Positions 6,551 to 13,937 are shown, numbered from the stretch's first letter. The stretch: DNA of 18,969 nt from an uncultured Mycoplasmatota bacterium (GCA_947297555.1 CAMYTM010000002.1:1-18969); one strand, 5' to 3'. Notes: generated by a model from the sequence alone, not told the origin. Made by a program: numbers and translations.

Positions 6551-6811
6551 ATGGAAATAAAAGAAGATAATCAAACACTTGCTTTTAAAAAACTAGATGA
6601 ATTAAGAGAAAGATTGTATTTTGAGGGAAGTGCAACAAGAGATTTTAAGATTCTTTTAATAGCACAAGAACTTGGAGAAATAGAAAAAATGCTTTTAGAA
6701 GAAAAGAAAACATATACTACTATATCTAAGGAAAAACCAAGAGGAGGCTTTGTTTCGCATAAAGTAGAGGATTTAGACAAAGGACATGAGGATACTTTGC
6801 ATATACGTTAA
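6551..6811 (+). CDS. Small charged protein of unknown function (86 aa)
   Basis: It has its own promoter (6501-6528), a strong Shine-Dalgarno (AGGAAGGAAG) and its own terminator, so it is a complete single-gene unit. Residues 8-50 form a helical, charged stretch (AFKKLDELRERL, LIAQELGEIEKMLLEE). The rest is polar, with a Gly pair at 65-66 (PRGGFVSHK). No Cys, membrane span or signal peptide is present. I do not recognise the family. Confidence 0.7.
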   Translation: MEIKEDNQTLAFKKLDELRERLYFEGSATRDFKILLIAQELGEIEKMLLEEKKTYTTISKEKPRGGFVSHKVEDLDKGHEDTLHIR

Positions 6812-6817
6812 AGAAGT

Positions 6818-6848
6818 AAACTATTTACAGAAATGTAGGTAGTTTTTT
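6818..6848 (+). terminator. Terminator after the 6551 gene
   Basis: AACTATTTAC (6819-6828) pairs with GTAGGTAGTT (6835-6844), 10 bp with two G-U pairs around a 6-base loop, with T to 6848. Confidence 0.8.
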
Positions 6849-6862
6849 CTTTATTATTTAAA

Positions 6863-6894
6863 GTCACTTTACTGTCACAAACACTTCATATACT
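6863..6894 (+). promoter_or_regulatory. Regulated promoter of the ABC operon with an 11-bp direct repeat
   Basis: GTCAC occurs at 6863-6867 and again at 6874-6878, exactly 11 bp apart, with a weaker TTCAT in the same phase at 6885-6889. The -10 box is TATACT at 6889-6894, and no good -35 exists, so the repeats sit where the -35 should be. Tandem sites one helical turn apart are typical of OmpR/PhoB-type regulators, and such a regulator is encoded at 10654. The repeat is seen; the link to that regulator is inferred. Confidence 0.5.
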
Positions 6895-6919
6895 TAATAT
6901 GGAGAAAGGAAAAATTTAT

Positions 6920-7600
6920 ATGGAAATTTTAAAAGTAGAGAATTTAACAAAAACCTATGGAAATGGGGAAGAGCAGATTAATGCTGTAGATCATATAAAC
7001 TTTTCAGTAGAAAAGGGAGAGTTTGTAGCCATTGTAGGAGCGAGTGGTAGTGGGAAGTCTACACTTTTGCATTTGCTTGGAGGAGTAGATAGACCAACGA
7101 GTGGGAAAGTATTTATCGATGGAAAAGATATTTACAATTTGAGTGATGATAATTTAGCCATTTTTCGAAGAAGGCAGATTGGAATTATTTATCAATTTTA
7201 TAATTTGATTCCAATTCTAAATGTCAAAGAAAATATTATGCTTCCTTGTGATTTAGATGGAGCAAGTATTTCAAGTGATAGGTTAGAAGAGGTACTAGAA
7301 ACATTAAATTTGAAATCTAGAAGTCATCATTTGCCAAATGAATTATCGGGAGGTCAACAACAAAGAGTGTCTATTGGACGTGCTATTATTAATAATCCAG
7401 CCATAGTTTTAGCAGACGAACCAACAGGAAACTTGGATTCAAAAGCAAGTGATGAGATTGTTTCTCTTTTAAAAATGTCAAATAAAAAATTTAAACAAAC
7501 CATTATTATGATTACGCATGATTTAGAGATTGCAAAAGTGGCTGATAGAATTATTACATTTGATGATGGAAAAATTATAAAGGATGAGAAAATTTCATGA
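6920..7600 (+). CDS. ABC transporter ATP-binding protein (MacB/LolD/BceA type)
   Basis: I start at ATG 6920, which has GAGAAAGGA in front; the ATG at 6899 is too close to the -10 box. The 226 residues hold every ATPase motif: Walker A GASGSGKST at 40-48, Q-loop Gln92, signature LSGGQ at 142-146, Walker B IVLADE at 162-167, and switch His200. The sequence is of the MacB/LolD/BceA class, which powers FtsX-type permeases by mechanotransmission rather than classical transport. The stop overlaps the permease start by four bases (ATGA), so the two form one complex. The promoter carries a tandem repeat likely bound by a response regulator. It is expected to be a cytoplasmic ATPase at the membrane. 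Confidence 0.95.
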   Translation: MEILKVENLTKTYGNGEEQINAVDHINFSVEKGEFVAIVGASGSGKSTLLHLLGGVDRPTSGKVFIDGKDIYNLSDDNLAIFRRRQIGIIYQFYNLIPILNVKENIMLPCDLDGASISSDRLEEVLETLNLKSRSHHLPNELSGGQQQRVSIGRAIINNPAIVLADEPTGNLDSKASDEIVSLLKMSNKKFKQTIIMITHDLEIAKVADRIITFDDGKIIKDEKIS

Positions 7601-10164
7601 ATGTTTTAAATAAATTAACAAAAAGAAATTTGACATTAAACAAAAAGAGAACCATTGTAACCATTATTGGTATTATGTTATCAACAGCCTTAATTGTGTG
7701 TGTATCTGGAATGGTTACAAGTTTTCAAGCCACTTTGATTAATAATAGTATAAAAGATGATGGATATTATCATGTCATGATTAAAGACATGAAAAAAGAA
7801 GATGTTTTAGCCCTTACTAATAATCGAGATGTAAAAGATTATTATTTTAGTAGTGAGGTTGGATATGCTCCTTTTTCTTCGACGAATGCATTTAAGCCTT
7901 ATCTTTATATCACCGCATATAATGATAAAGCCTTACATAATTTAGGAATTACGCTATTAGAAGGAAGATTGCCAGAAAAATCTAATGAAATTATGATTTC
8001 AAATCATGCCATTGAAGGGGGCAGTTTTACAGGTAAAATAGGAGATACTATTACTTTACAAATGGGGAATCGAATTCTAGATGATGGAGAAGATCTATTT
8101 ATTTTAAATCAGAATAATCCTCTTGTGACTGAAACTGAAGAAAATGAAGAAAATATCCAAGAAAAGATTATAGAAAGTTTTGAAAAAATAGAGGAAAAAA
8201 CCTACACGATTGTTGGAATTATAGAACGACCCAATTATGATATTGAAGGGTATGATTCACCAGGTTATACTTGTATTACCTATACAGATGAAATAAAAGA
8301 GAAAACAACTGCTTTTGTACTTTTTAAAGATGCAAAAGGGTATGATGACAAGACAAAAAACATAGTAGGAGATAAATACGATTATAGTTTTAATAGTAGT
8401 TATCTACGTTGGCTTGGAGTAACGGATAGTGAAACCATGAATGCTTTGTATATCGTAGCCGCCATTGTTATTACGATTATTATTGTATCCAGTGTTTTTG
8501 TCATTAAAAATAGTTTTGCTATTTCTATTACAGAAAAGTACAAAATGTATGGAATGCTTCGTAGTGTGGGAGCAACAAGTAAACAAATCAAGAAAAATGT
8601 TTTATTTGAAGGATTTTTCTTAGGATTAATTGCAATCCCAATTGGCATTGCTTGTGGAATACTTGCTATAGTAATCTTAGTATTTTTAATTAATTTGATT
8701 ATTGGTGATTATTTAAATGGTATTAAGTTTGTTTATAGTATTCCGATTTTACCAATTTTACTTTCCGTTGTTCTTGCTAGTATTACTATTTATTTGTCAA
8801 CTATTTTTATTGCGAAGAAGGCAGGGCGTATTTCTGCAATTGAGGCAATCCGAAGTAATCATGATATCAGAATAAAAAGTAAAAAATTAAAAACACCAAG
8901 GATTATTAATAAGGTATTTAAAACAGGCGGTGTGATTGCTTATAAGAATCTAAAACGTAATAAAAAGAAATATCGTACAACAGTTGTTTCGATAGTCGTT
9001 AGTATTTTTGTATTTTTATCTTTATCTTCTTTTATACAATTTGGGTTTAAAATGGCAGGTATGTATTATGTTAATATGGATTATAATATGAGTATTTATT
9101 CGAATGTAGAAACGAAAAAAGATAAAATCGATGTCTTTAAAGAAATTGCTAATTTTGATATGGTAGAACGTTATTCTATTATAAGAATGGCTGCACTACA
9201 AGTGAATAAAAATCAATTTTCGAATTATGGAAAAGAAATTATGAAATTGTATGGAATGGATGTAGATGCAAGTAATAGTGATGAAAAAGAATATACGATT
9301 ACGGTAGTGGCATTAGGAGAACAAGAATACAATCGTTATATGAAAAAAATTGGAGTTTCTTCTGATAGAAAAGTAGGAATTTTGTTAGATGAGTTTAAAG
9401 ATACAATTAACAAAAAGAATTATGTTGGAAATCTGTATAATTTACAAAATAATGAGATTTTTGAAGGGGTTAGAAAAGAAGAAAATCAAAAAGAACATTT
9501 TAAAATTGAAATTATTCGTAGTGATGAGAGACCAATGGGATTAGAAAGAATTTATTCTTTTGGGGGCTATTTAATTGTGAGTGAGGAAATTTTTGATACT
9601 CATTTTGAAGATTTATATCCTAATATGTATATATTAGCAAAGGATACGAAAAAAATAGAAGAACAAATCAATATGCTTAGCAAAGAAAAAGATGAATTTA
9701 AAGGAATTGGGTACACAAATTATGAAGACGAAGTAAAAGCGGAAAATGCAATGGTTTTAATAATTTCTATCTTTTTATATGGATTTATTACTGTGATTAG
9801 TTTAATTGGAATTACGAATATTTTTAATACGATTACAACAAATATGAATTTACGAAGCAAAGAATTTGCCATGTTAAAGAGTGTTGGTATGACGAACCGA
9901 GAATTTAATCGTATGATAAGACTTGAGAGCATTTTCTATGGAATGAAATCACTTTTGATTGGAATACCTTTTGGATTAATTGGATCTTATATTATTTATT
10001 TAGCCTTTAAAGAAGGTTTAGAATTCAGTTATACTTTACCAATTAAATCAATCATTATTGTTATTTTATTTGTAAGTATTATTATTGGAATTATTATGAA
10101 ATATTCTTTATCTAAAATTAATAAACAAAATATTATTGAAACAATAAGAAATGATAATATTTAA
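7597..10164 (+). CDS. Large FtsX/MacB-type ABC permease (855 aa)
   Basis: The membrane plan is two MacB-like halves. TM1 is at about 19-41, then an outer domain to about 280. TM2-TM5 are near 283-306, 338-365, 382-408 and 462-485. A second outer domain spans about 486-715, and TM6-TM8 are near 718-742, 782-805 and 817-838. Each half has the FtsX core (for example MYGMLRSVGATSKQIKKN and FAMLKSVGMTNREFNRM). Eight spans with two large outer domains differs from BceB, which has ten spans and one large loop. Such permeases usually remove or sense antimicrobial peptides, or act on envelope components. Pairing with the ATPase at 6920 is certain from the overlap. A role with the two-component system at 10654-12521 is likely from context. 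The ligand is unknown. Confidence 0.92.
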   Translation: MNVLNKLTKRNLTLNKKRTIVTIIGIMLSTALIVCVSGMVTSFQATLINNSIKDDGYYHVMIKDMKKEDVLALTNNRDVKDYYFSSEVGYAPFSSTNAFKPYLYITAYNDKALHNLGITLLEGRLPEKSNEIMISNHAIEGGSFTGKIGDTITLQMGNRILDDGEDLFILNQNNPLVTETEENEENIQEKIIESFEKIEEKTYTIVGIIERPNYDIEGYDSPGYTCITYTDEIKEKTTAFVLFKDAKGYDDKTKNIVGDKYDYSFNSSYLRWLGVTDSETMNALYIVAAIVITIIIVSSVFVIKNSFAISITEKYKMYGMLRSVGATSKQIKKNVLFEGFFLGLIAIPIGIACGILAIVILVFLINLIIGDYLNGIKFVYSIPILPILLSVVLASITIYLSTIFIAKKAGRISAIEAIRSNHDIRIKSKKLKTPRIINKVFKTGGVIAYKNLKRNKKKYRTTVVSIVVSIFVFLSLSSFIQFGFKMAGMYYVNMDYNMSIYSNVETKKDKIDVFKEIANFDMVERYSIIRMAALQVNKNQFSNYGKEIMKLYGMDVDASNSDEKEYTITVVALGEQEYNRYMKKIGVSSDRKVGILLDEFKDTINKKNYVGNLYNLQNNEIFEGVRKEENQKEHFKIEIIRSDERPMGLERIYSFGGYLIVSEEIFDTHFEDLYPNMYILAKDTKKIEEQINMLSKEKDEFKGIGYTNYEDEVKAENAMVLIISIFLYGFITVISLIGITNIFNTITTNMNLRSKEFAMLKSVGMTNREFNRMIRLESIFYGMKSLLIGIPFGLIGSYIIYLAFKEGLEFSYTLPIKSIIIVILFVSIIIGIIMKYSLSKINKQNIIETIRNDNI

Positions 10165-10195
10165 AAAAATTAAAAATTTACAAATCTTATAAAAA

Positions 10196-10229
10196 GAGAG
10201 TCCGATTTTGTTAATAGGGCTTTTCTTTT
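10196..10229 (+). terminator. Probable terminator of the ABC operon
   Basis: GAGAGTCC (10196-10203) can pair with GGGCTTTT (10217-10224), partly by G-U, around a 13-base loop, followed by the T-rich TTTTCTTTT. It is weaker than the other terminators here. Confidence 0.5.
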
Positions 10230-10269
10230 GTTAAAACTTTCGGTAAATTTCTTTTGTTTTTTCTTTCAT

Positions 10270-10299
10270 TTGGTAAATTCACAATTTGCATTTTATTGT
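10270..10299 (+). promoter_or_regulatory. Possible promoter of the structured RNA
   Basis: TTGGTA at 10270-10275 and TATTGT at 10294-10299 are 18 bp apart, which would start transcription near 10306, just before the first helix at 10313. Both boxes are imperfect. Confidence 0.35.
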
Positions 10300-10305
10300 T
10301 ACTTA

Positions 10306-10515
10306 TTGTAGAGTTGGTATTGCGAGGCGCCTAAGATTTGGCCTTGTCACAAATTTTTTTAGAAGGAGTAGTCGCATGAAAAAAATAGAACTAAAGTTAA
10401 TTATCTTCAGATAAGTAGTGTTTTAGTTAATTTTTGAAAAGTTTAAAAAAAGCATCATCCTGTAAAAGAAGGTACTTACCAACACGGCAAGCATTTAATC
10501 TAGAGTGCCTCGCTC
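10306..10515 (+). ncRNA. Candidate structured non-coding RNA with nested pseudoknots (raiA-motif-like?)
   Basis: Three long-range pairings are visible. GTTGGTA (10313-10319) pairs with TACCAAC (10477-10483). GCGAGGCGC (10322-10330) pairs with GTGCCTCGC (10505-10513), nine pairs including one G-U. A hairpin 10333-10340/10350-10357 presents a loop whose CTTGTC (10343-10348) pairs with GGCAAG (10486-10491). The first two interleave, so the RNA is a pseudoknot rather than a simple hairpin. Local hairpins lie at 10389-10395/10422-10428 and 10401-10405/10410-10414. Size (about 200 nt), pseudoknotting and taxonomic group would suit the raiA-motif RNA, but I cannot recall its consensus well enough to be sure. 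It is not 6S RNA (wrong topology), RNase P RNA (too small) or tmRNA (no tRNA-like ends). No clear terminator follows. Confidence 0.55.
10376..10414 (+). CDS. Possible 12-residue peptide inside the structured RNA
   Basis: AGAAGGAG at 10361-10368 lies 7 bases before ATG 10376, followed by 12 codons (MKKIELKLIIFR) and TAA. The initiation signal is as good as any in the window. The peptide is basic and hydrophobic. It may be a real small protein, a leader peptide, or a chance match inside a structured RNA. Confidence 0.3.
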   Translation: MKKIELKLIIFR

Positions 10516-10581
10516 AAAATAAGTGTAATATTAAAAGTAAAGCGGTTATAAATAAAAAAGAAATATAACTTTAGAAAGTTG
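10514..10581 (+). other. AT-rich stretch between the RNA and the regulator promoter
   Basis: I see no gene here. The only structure is an inverted repeat, GTTATA (10545-10550) with TATAAC (10564-10569), around a 13-base loop and without a T tail on the plus strand. Confidence 0.5.
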
Positions 10582-10607
10582 TGTTATAATATTCCTATTC
10601 TTAAGAA
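10582..10607 (+). promoter_or_regulatory. Extended -10 promoter and palindrome before the two-component genes
   Basis: TG at 10582-10583, one base, perfect TATAAT at 10585-10590. A 10-base perfect palindrome, TTCTTAAGAA, lies at 10598-10607 on the expected transcription start and could be an operator. The leader to ATG 10654 is AT-rich, with only a weak Shine-Dalgarno. Confidence 0.65.
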
Positions 10608-10653
10608 ATAATATTTTAATATTAATATAGAAAGATAGATAGGTAAATAGAAG

Positions 10654-11316
10654 ATGAAAACAATACTTTTAATAGAGGACAATGAAGATATAAAAAAAGG
10701 TTTAGATTATTTATTTATGCAAAATGAATATTTGCTTTTATGTGCTAAAAATTTGAGCATTGCTAAAAATTATATAATAGAAAAAAAGTATGATTTGATT
10801 TTATTAGATGTAACTTTACCTGATGGAGATGGATTCTCATTTTATGAAGAAATGAGAGACTTTATTTCTACTCCAGTCATATTTTTGACGGCTAAAGATT
10901 TAGAAGATGATATTGTGCATGGATTAGAACTCGGTGCTGTTGATTATATTATGAAACCTTTTCGTAACCGTGAGTTGCTTTTAAGAATTGGCAATGCTCT
11001 AAAAAATAGTAAAAGTACAGAAAATATTTTAAGAGTTCAAGATATTGAAATTCATATCGATAGTATGAAAGTTATTCGTAATCAGAAAGAAATTCCTTTA
11101 ACTTCTTTAGAATTTAAACTCTTTTTAATGCTTGTAGAAAATGCTAATAAAGTAGTAACAAGAGAATCTATATTGGATAAAATTTGGGACGAATCTTCTA
11201 ATTATGTGAATGATAATACCTTAACGGTATATATTAAAAGAATTCGCGAGAAAATTGGGAGTGATTCGATTATTAAAACCATCAAAGGAATTGGGTATAG
11301 GGTGGATAAAGAATGA
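10654..11316 (+). CDS. OmpR-family response regulator
   Basis: The 220-residue product is the usual length. The receiver domain (1-120) has the acidic pair Glu8/Asp9, phospho-acceptor Asp52 in LILLDVTLPDGDG, Thr79, and Lys101 in YIMKPF. The C-terminal winged helix (about 130-220) has LTSLEFKLFLMLVENANKVVTRE and the recognition segment NTLTVYIKRIREKIG. It would bind tandem direct repeats as a dimer when phosphorylated. The gene overlaps the kinase gene by four bases, so they are cognate. The best target in the window is the GTCAC direct repeat before the ABC operon. The stop codon is TGA, showing that TGA is not read as Trp here. Confidence 0.95.
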   Translation: MKTILLIEDNEDIKKGLDYLFMQNEYLLLCAKNLSIAKNYIIEKKYDLILLDVTLPDGDGFSFYEEMRDFISTPVIFLTAKDLEDDIVHGLELGAVDYIMKPFRNRELLLRIGNALKNSKSTENILRVQDIEIHIDSMKVIRNQKEIPLTSLEFKLFLMLVENANKVVTRESILDKIWDESSNYVNDNTLTVYIKRIREKIGSDSIIKTIKGIGYRVDKE

Positions 11317-12521
11317 AAAATGATAGAAAGAAAATTATTTTTATTTCTCTTTTTTTCTGTATTTGTTTTAGTATTCTTTCTTTTTTCTTCACAAGATATG
11401 AGTACAAGCAATATAAAGAAAGTGTAAATCGTTATGTTTATAGTATGATTGCAATTTTAAAAGAAGAGTATCCAAATATCACGGAAGAAGAAATTATAAA
11501 TATTGTGAATCAAAAAAAACATGGAAACTATTTAGAAACATTTAAAAAATATGGAATAAAAGAAGAAGATTCGGTTCTTTATAAAATGGAAGAAAATTAT
11601 CAAGTTCATTTGTATTTAAGTCTTTCTTTTACAATTTTCCTTACGCTTGTCTTTTTGATTTTCTTTTTTGTTTATTTTTATAAAAAAGAAAGAACTATTC
11701 GTGAGATTACAAATTATATGAAAGAAATTAACCAAAGAAATTATACTTTGGGGATTTGTGATAATGGAGAAGGAGAATTATCTATTTTACGAAACGAAGT
11801 ATATAAAACTACTCTTATGTTAAGGGAAGAAAGTGAAAATTTAAAGAGTGAAAAGATAGCGTTGAAAGATTCTATTTCCGACATATCCCATCAGTTGAAA
11901 ACACCTTTAACATCTATTTTAATCATGTTAGATAATATACTTGATAATCCTAAAATGGAAGAGGAAACGAAAAACGATTTTATTAAGAATGTACAACATC
12001 AAGTCGAAAACATTCATTTTTTAATTGTTTCTTTGCTTAAGATTTCTAGATTAGATGCTGATGTTGTTGAGTTTAAAAAGGAAAATATTTTTGTAGAGAA
12101 GTTAATTCATAATACTATTGAAAATGTATACGTTTTGAAGGAAAGCAAACATGTAAATATAAAAGTCACAGGCGATGCTAAAATTGCATTTATAGGGGAC
12201 TTTCATTGGGAATTAGAAGCACTTACCAATATCTTGAAGAATGCCATAGAACATTCCCCAAAAAATGGAATTGTAAAAGTGAGTGCTGAAGAAAATCCAA
12301 TGTATACAAAAATCAGGATAGAAGATGAAGGAATCGGCATGAGTCAAAAAGATTTACAAAATATTTTTAAACGTTTTTATAAAGGAGAAGAAAGTAGCAG
12401 TGATAGTATAGGTATTGGATTAAGCCTTGCTAAGAAAATTATTGAAAAAGATAATGGACTTATAAAAGTAGATTCAAAAAAAGGAATTGGAACAATTTTT
12501 GAAATTCGCTATATGAAGTAA
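11313..12521 (+). CDS. Sensor histidine kinase
   Basis: 402 residues. TM1 is at about 8-28, followed by an outside segment of roughly 70 residues, and TM2 is at about 100-123. A short linker leads to the HisKA helix with His193 in ISDISHQLKTPLTS. The ATP-binding part has an N-box at 304-314 (LTNILKNAIEH), G1 DEGIGM at 338-343, an F-box near IFKRFYKG, and G2 GIGLSL at 367-372. The outer segment is larger than in BceS-type kinases, which have almost none, so it may sense a ligand directly rather than only through the permease. The partner is the response regulator it overlaps. The signal is probably an envelope or peptide stress, judging from the neighbouring transporter. Confidence 0.95.
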   Translation: MKNDRKKIIFISLFFCICFSILSFFFTRYEYKQYKESVNRYVYSMIAILKEEYPNITEEEIINIVNQKKHGNYLETFKKYGIKEEDSVLYKMEENYQVHLYLSLSFTIFLTLVFLIFFFVYFYKKERTIREITNYMKEINQRNYTLGICDNGEGELSILRNEVYKTTLMLREESENLKSEKIALKDSISDISHQLKTPLTSILIMLDNILDNPKMEEETKNDFIKNVQHQVENIHFLIVSLLKISRLDADVVEFKKENIFVEKLIHNTIENVYVLKESKHVNIKVTGDAKIAFIGDFHWELEALTNILKNAIEHSPKNGIVKVSAEENPMYTKIRIEDEGIGMSQKDLQNIFKRFYKGEESSSDSIGIGLSLAKKIIEKDNGLIKVDSKKGIGTIFEIRYMK

Positions 12522-12575
12522 AAATAATAGATAAAAATTTTTTCATTTTTATAGATCTTCAAATTTCTCCTTATC

Positions 12576-12612
12576 AAATTCCTAAATTTGCTTAGTGAAT
12601 TTTCATTTTTTT
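12576..12612 (+). terminator. Terminator after the histidine kinase
   Basis: AAATTCCTAA (12576-12585) pairs with TTAG, a bulged T, and GAATTT (12592-12602) around a 6-base loop, followed by T at 12606-12612. Confidence 0.75.
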
Positions 12613-12638
12613 CTAGACGAATTTCCAAATTCCGTCAT

Positions 12639-12667
12639 TTGCGAAATAGAAAAAATTGTGATTTAAT
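12639..12667 (+). promoter_or_regulatory. Promoter of the 12691 gene
   Basis: TTGCGA at 12639-12644, a 17-base spacer, then TTTAAT at 12662-12667 with an extended TG at 12659-12660. A strong AGAGGAGG follows at 12675-12682. Confidence 0.6.
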
Positions 12668-12690
12668 GGTAACGAGAGGAGGTTTTGGTT

Positions 12691-13104
12691 TTGAAAATAC
12701 GTTTTTGTGATGTTGTTGCTTTGTTTTTATCTTATCGATATTTTAGTCATGAAAGTACAATAGTTTCTTATAGAGAACTTTTGGATTATGAAGAAATACT
12801 CTGTAAAAATTTAGAAGGTGTTACAAGTATCGCGAGAGTTAAAGAAAATCCAAATCGAATTTCCTTTTTTTCGATAGTTTCAACAAAAAGTGGAAGCCTT
12901 TATGCTATGTTGCAGGCAAATTCTCATATTGAAGAAGACTTGTATGCCCATTTAAATGAAATTCCTATTGAGTTGTTTATTGCTTCTCAAATGGAAAATG
13001 CGTTAGCGTTTGTAGGCATTACTATTCAAGATGGAGAATTCCTTTCTTTACAAGCAGAAGAAAGTGGAATAAAATTTACGAGAAAAAAACAACTTATTTC
13101 CTGA
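12691..13104 (+). CDS. Protein of unknown function with a TTG start (137 aa)
   Basis: Two in-frame TTG codons are possible. TTG 12691 lies 8 bases after AGAGGAGG and is chosen; TTG 12685 is only 2 bases after it. The product begins MKIRFCDVVALFLSYRYFSH. It is a compact mixed alpha/beta protein with two Cys in the first 35 residues, no membrane span and no motif that I recognise. Use of TTG with a near-perfect Shine-Dalgarno suggests tuned translation. The last codons and the stop lie within its own terminator hairpin. It forms a single-gene unit between the kinase and an XRE regulator. Confidence 0.7.
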   Translation: MKIRFCDVVALFLSYRYFSHESTIVSYRELLDYEEILCKNLEGVTSIARVKENPNRISFFSIVSTKSGSLYAMLQANSHIEEDLYAHLNEIPIELFIASQMENALAFVGITIQDGEFLSLQAEESGIKFTRKKQLIS

Positions 13105-13125
13105 GAAAACAAACAAGTTGTTTTT
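13085..13125 (+). terminator. Terminator overlapping the end of the 12691 gene
   Basis: AAAAACAACTT (13085-13095) pairs with AAGTTGTTTTT (13115-13125). The 19-base loop holds the TGA stop codon at 13102-13104. Confidence 0.75.
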
Positions 13126-13131
13126 ATTTTT

Positions 13132-13160
13132 TTGATTATCTATTAACACTTATATAAAAT
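13132..13160 (+). promoter_or_regulatory. Promoter of the XRE gene
   Basis: TTGATT at 13132-13137, a 17-base spacer, TAAAAT at 13155-13160. Confidence 0.55.
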
Positions 13161-13185
13161 AAACATAGAAATGGAGAGATTAAGA

Positions 13186-13473
13186 ATGCTATTTATGTCT
13201 AGTAAAAAAATACTTTCTATGAACTTAAAGTATTACAGAGCCCAATATAACTTATCTCAAGAAAAATTTGCTGAAAAAGTTGGTAGTAATCTAGTCTATA
13301 TTAATCAACTTGAAAATTGCAAAAGAAAGCCAACTATCGATATGTTAGACAAGATTGCTAAAGGAATGAATAAAAATATTGATTCTAAACTTAAAATGAC
13401 TAGTTCTAAATTATTAGAATACATTCCCAAACATAAAACAAATTTTATTAGAGTTGATGAAAAGAAAAAATAA
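13186..13473 (+). CDS. XRE-family helix-turn-helix regulator (95 aa)
   Basis: ATG 13186 is chosen because GGAGA at 13173-13177 lies 8 bases before it; the earlier ATG at 13171 overlaps that site and has none of its own. The HTH domain is near residues 13-65: LKYYRAQYNLSQEKFAEKVG, VYINQLENCKRKPTI and MLDKIAKGM. A basic 30-residue tail follows. This arrangement is that of small Cro/CI-like regulators. Neighbours give no firm target. The nearest candidates are the Y-family polymerase operon facing it and the 12691 gene before it. No phage genes accompany it. Confidence 0.85.
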   Translation: MLFMSSKKILSMNLKYYRAQYNLSQEKFAEKVGSNLVYINQLENCKRKPTIDMLDKIAKGMNKNIDSKLKMTSSKLLEYIPKHKTNFIRVDEKKK

Positions 13474-13479
13474 TCTTTT

Positions 13480-13515
13480 AAAGAAGAAGTTTTTAAATTT
13501 TAATCTTCTTTTTTT
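13480..13515 (+). terminator. Terminator after the XRE gene
   Basis: AAAGAAGA (13480-13487) pairs with TCTTCTTT (13504-13511), with T to 13515. The remaining stretch to 13619 is AT-rich and holds a 9-base inverted repeat (13546-13554 with 13594-13602). No gene is seen there. Confidence 0.75.
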
Positions 13516-13619
13516 CTTTTTAATGTAAGTTCATTTTCCTCTAAATTGCTTATTTTTTTTAGAGTAGATATGTTTTTAATACTTACTAGGTATAATAAGC
13601 AAAAAAGACTATTTGCAAA

Positions 13620-13937
13620 TTATAATACAATCTCTATAATTTGATTAAAGAAAAGTTTCATCTTATTTTTTAAAATAATTTTTTTATAAATAGTATCTAT
13701 TTTTAAAATGGAAGAAGTAATGATTTTAATATAGCCGTTTTTGTATATCTTAAAAGTAATTTCTATTTGTTCATAGAATGCTTCTACTAATCTTTCTTCA
13801 ATTTCTTGCTGTTGTTCTAAAGAAAGAATAGGTTTTTTGATTTTGCTTTTTTCGTATAAAATAGAATCAATTACGTTTTTACTGGGTGTGAGACTTTCAA
13901 AGGGAAGCCACTTTATAATGCCTCTGTCGTTATGCAT
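13620..13937 (-). CDS. YolD-like protein
   Basis: The 105-residue product begins with NDRGIIKWLPFESL, the hallmark NDRG-x-IKWxPFxxL of the YolD family. It continues with a charged helix (LSLEQQQEIEERLVEAF) and a beta-rich end in which GYIKIITSSILKIDTIYKKIIL matches the family's GYxxxxxGxIxxID. YolD proteins nearly always accompany UvrX/YqjW-type Y-family polymerases, and their biochemical role is unclear. Here the start overlaps the end of the polymerase gene by 8 bases. A strong AGGAGGT within the polymerase's last codons serves as its Shine-Dalgarno, so the two are translated together and share SOS control. I see no clear terminator after it. Confidence 0.92.
   Translation of the reverse strand: MHNDRGIIKWLPFESLTPSKNVIDSILYEKSKIKKPILSLEQQQEIEERLVEAFYEQIEITFKIYKNGYIKIITSSILKIDTIYKKIILKNKMKLFFNQIIEIVL

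Noticed and set aside
8400..8648. Two minus-strand open frames inside the permease gene
   Set aside because: They are complements of membrane-span codons with no start signals.
10306..10515. 6S RNA, RNase P RNA or tmRNA as identity of the structured RNA
   Set aside because: The interleaved helices do not fit the long rod of 6S RNA, the length and conserved cores do not fit RNase P RNA, and there is no tRNA-like end for tmRNA.
13546..13602. Inverted repeat TTGCTTATT/AATAAGCAA as a terminator of the YolD gene
   Set aside because: The loop is about 39 bases and no T tract follows on the minus strand.
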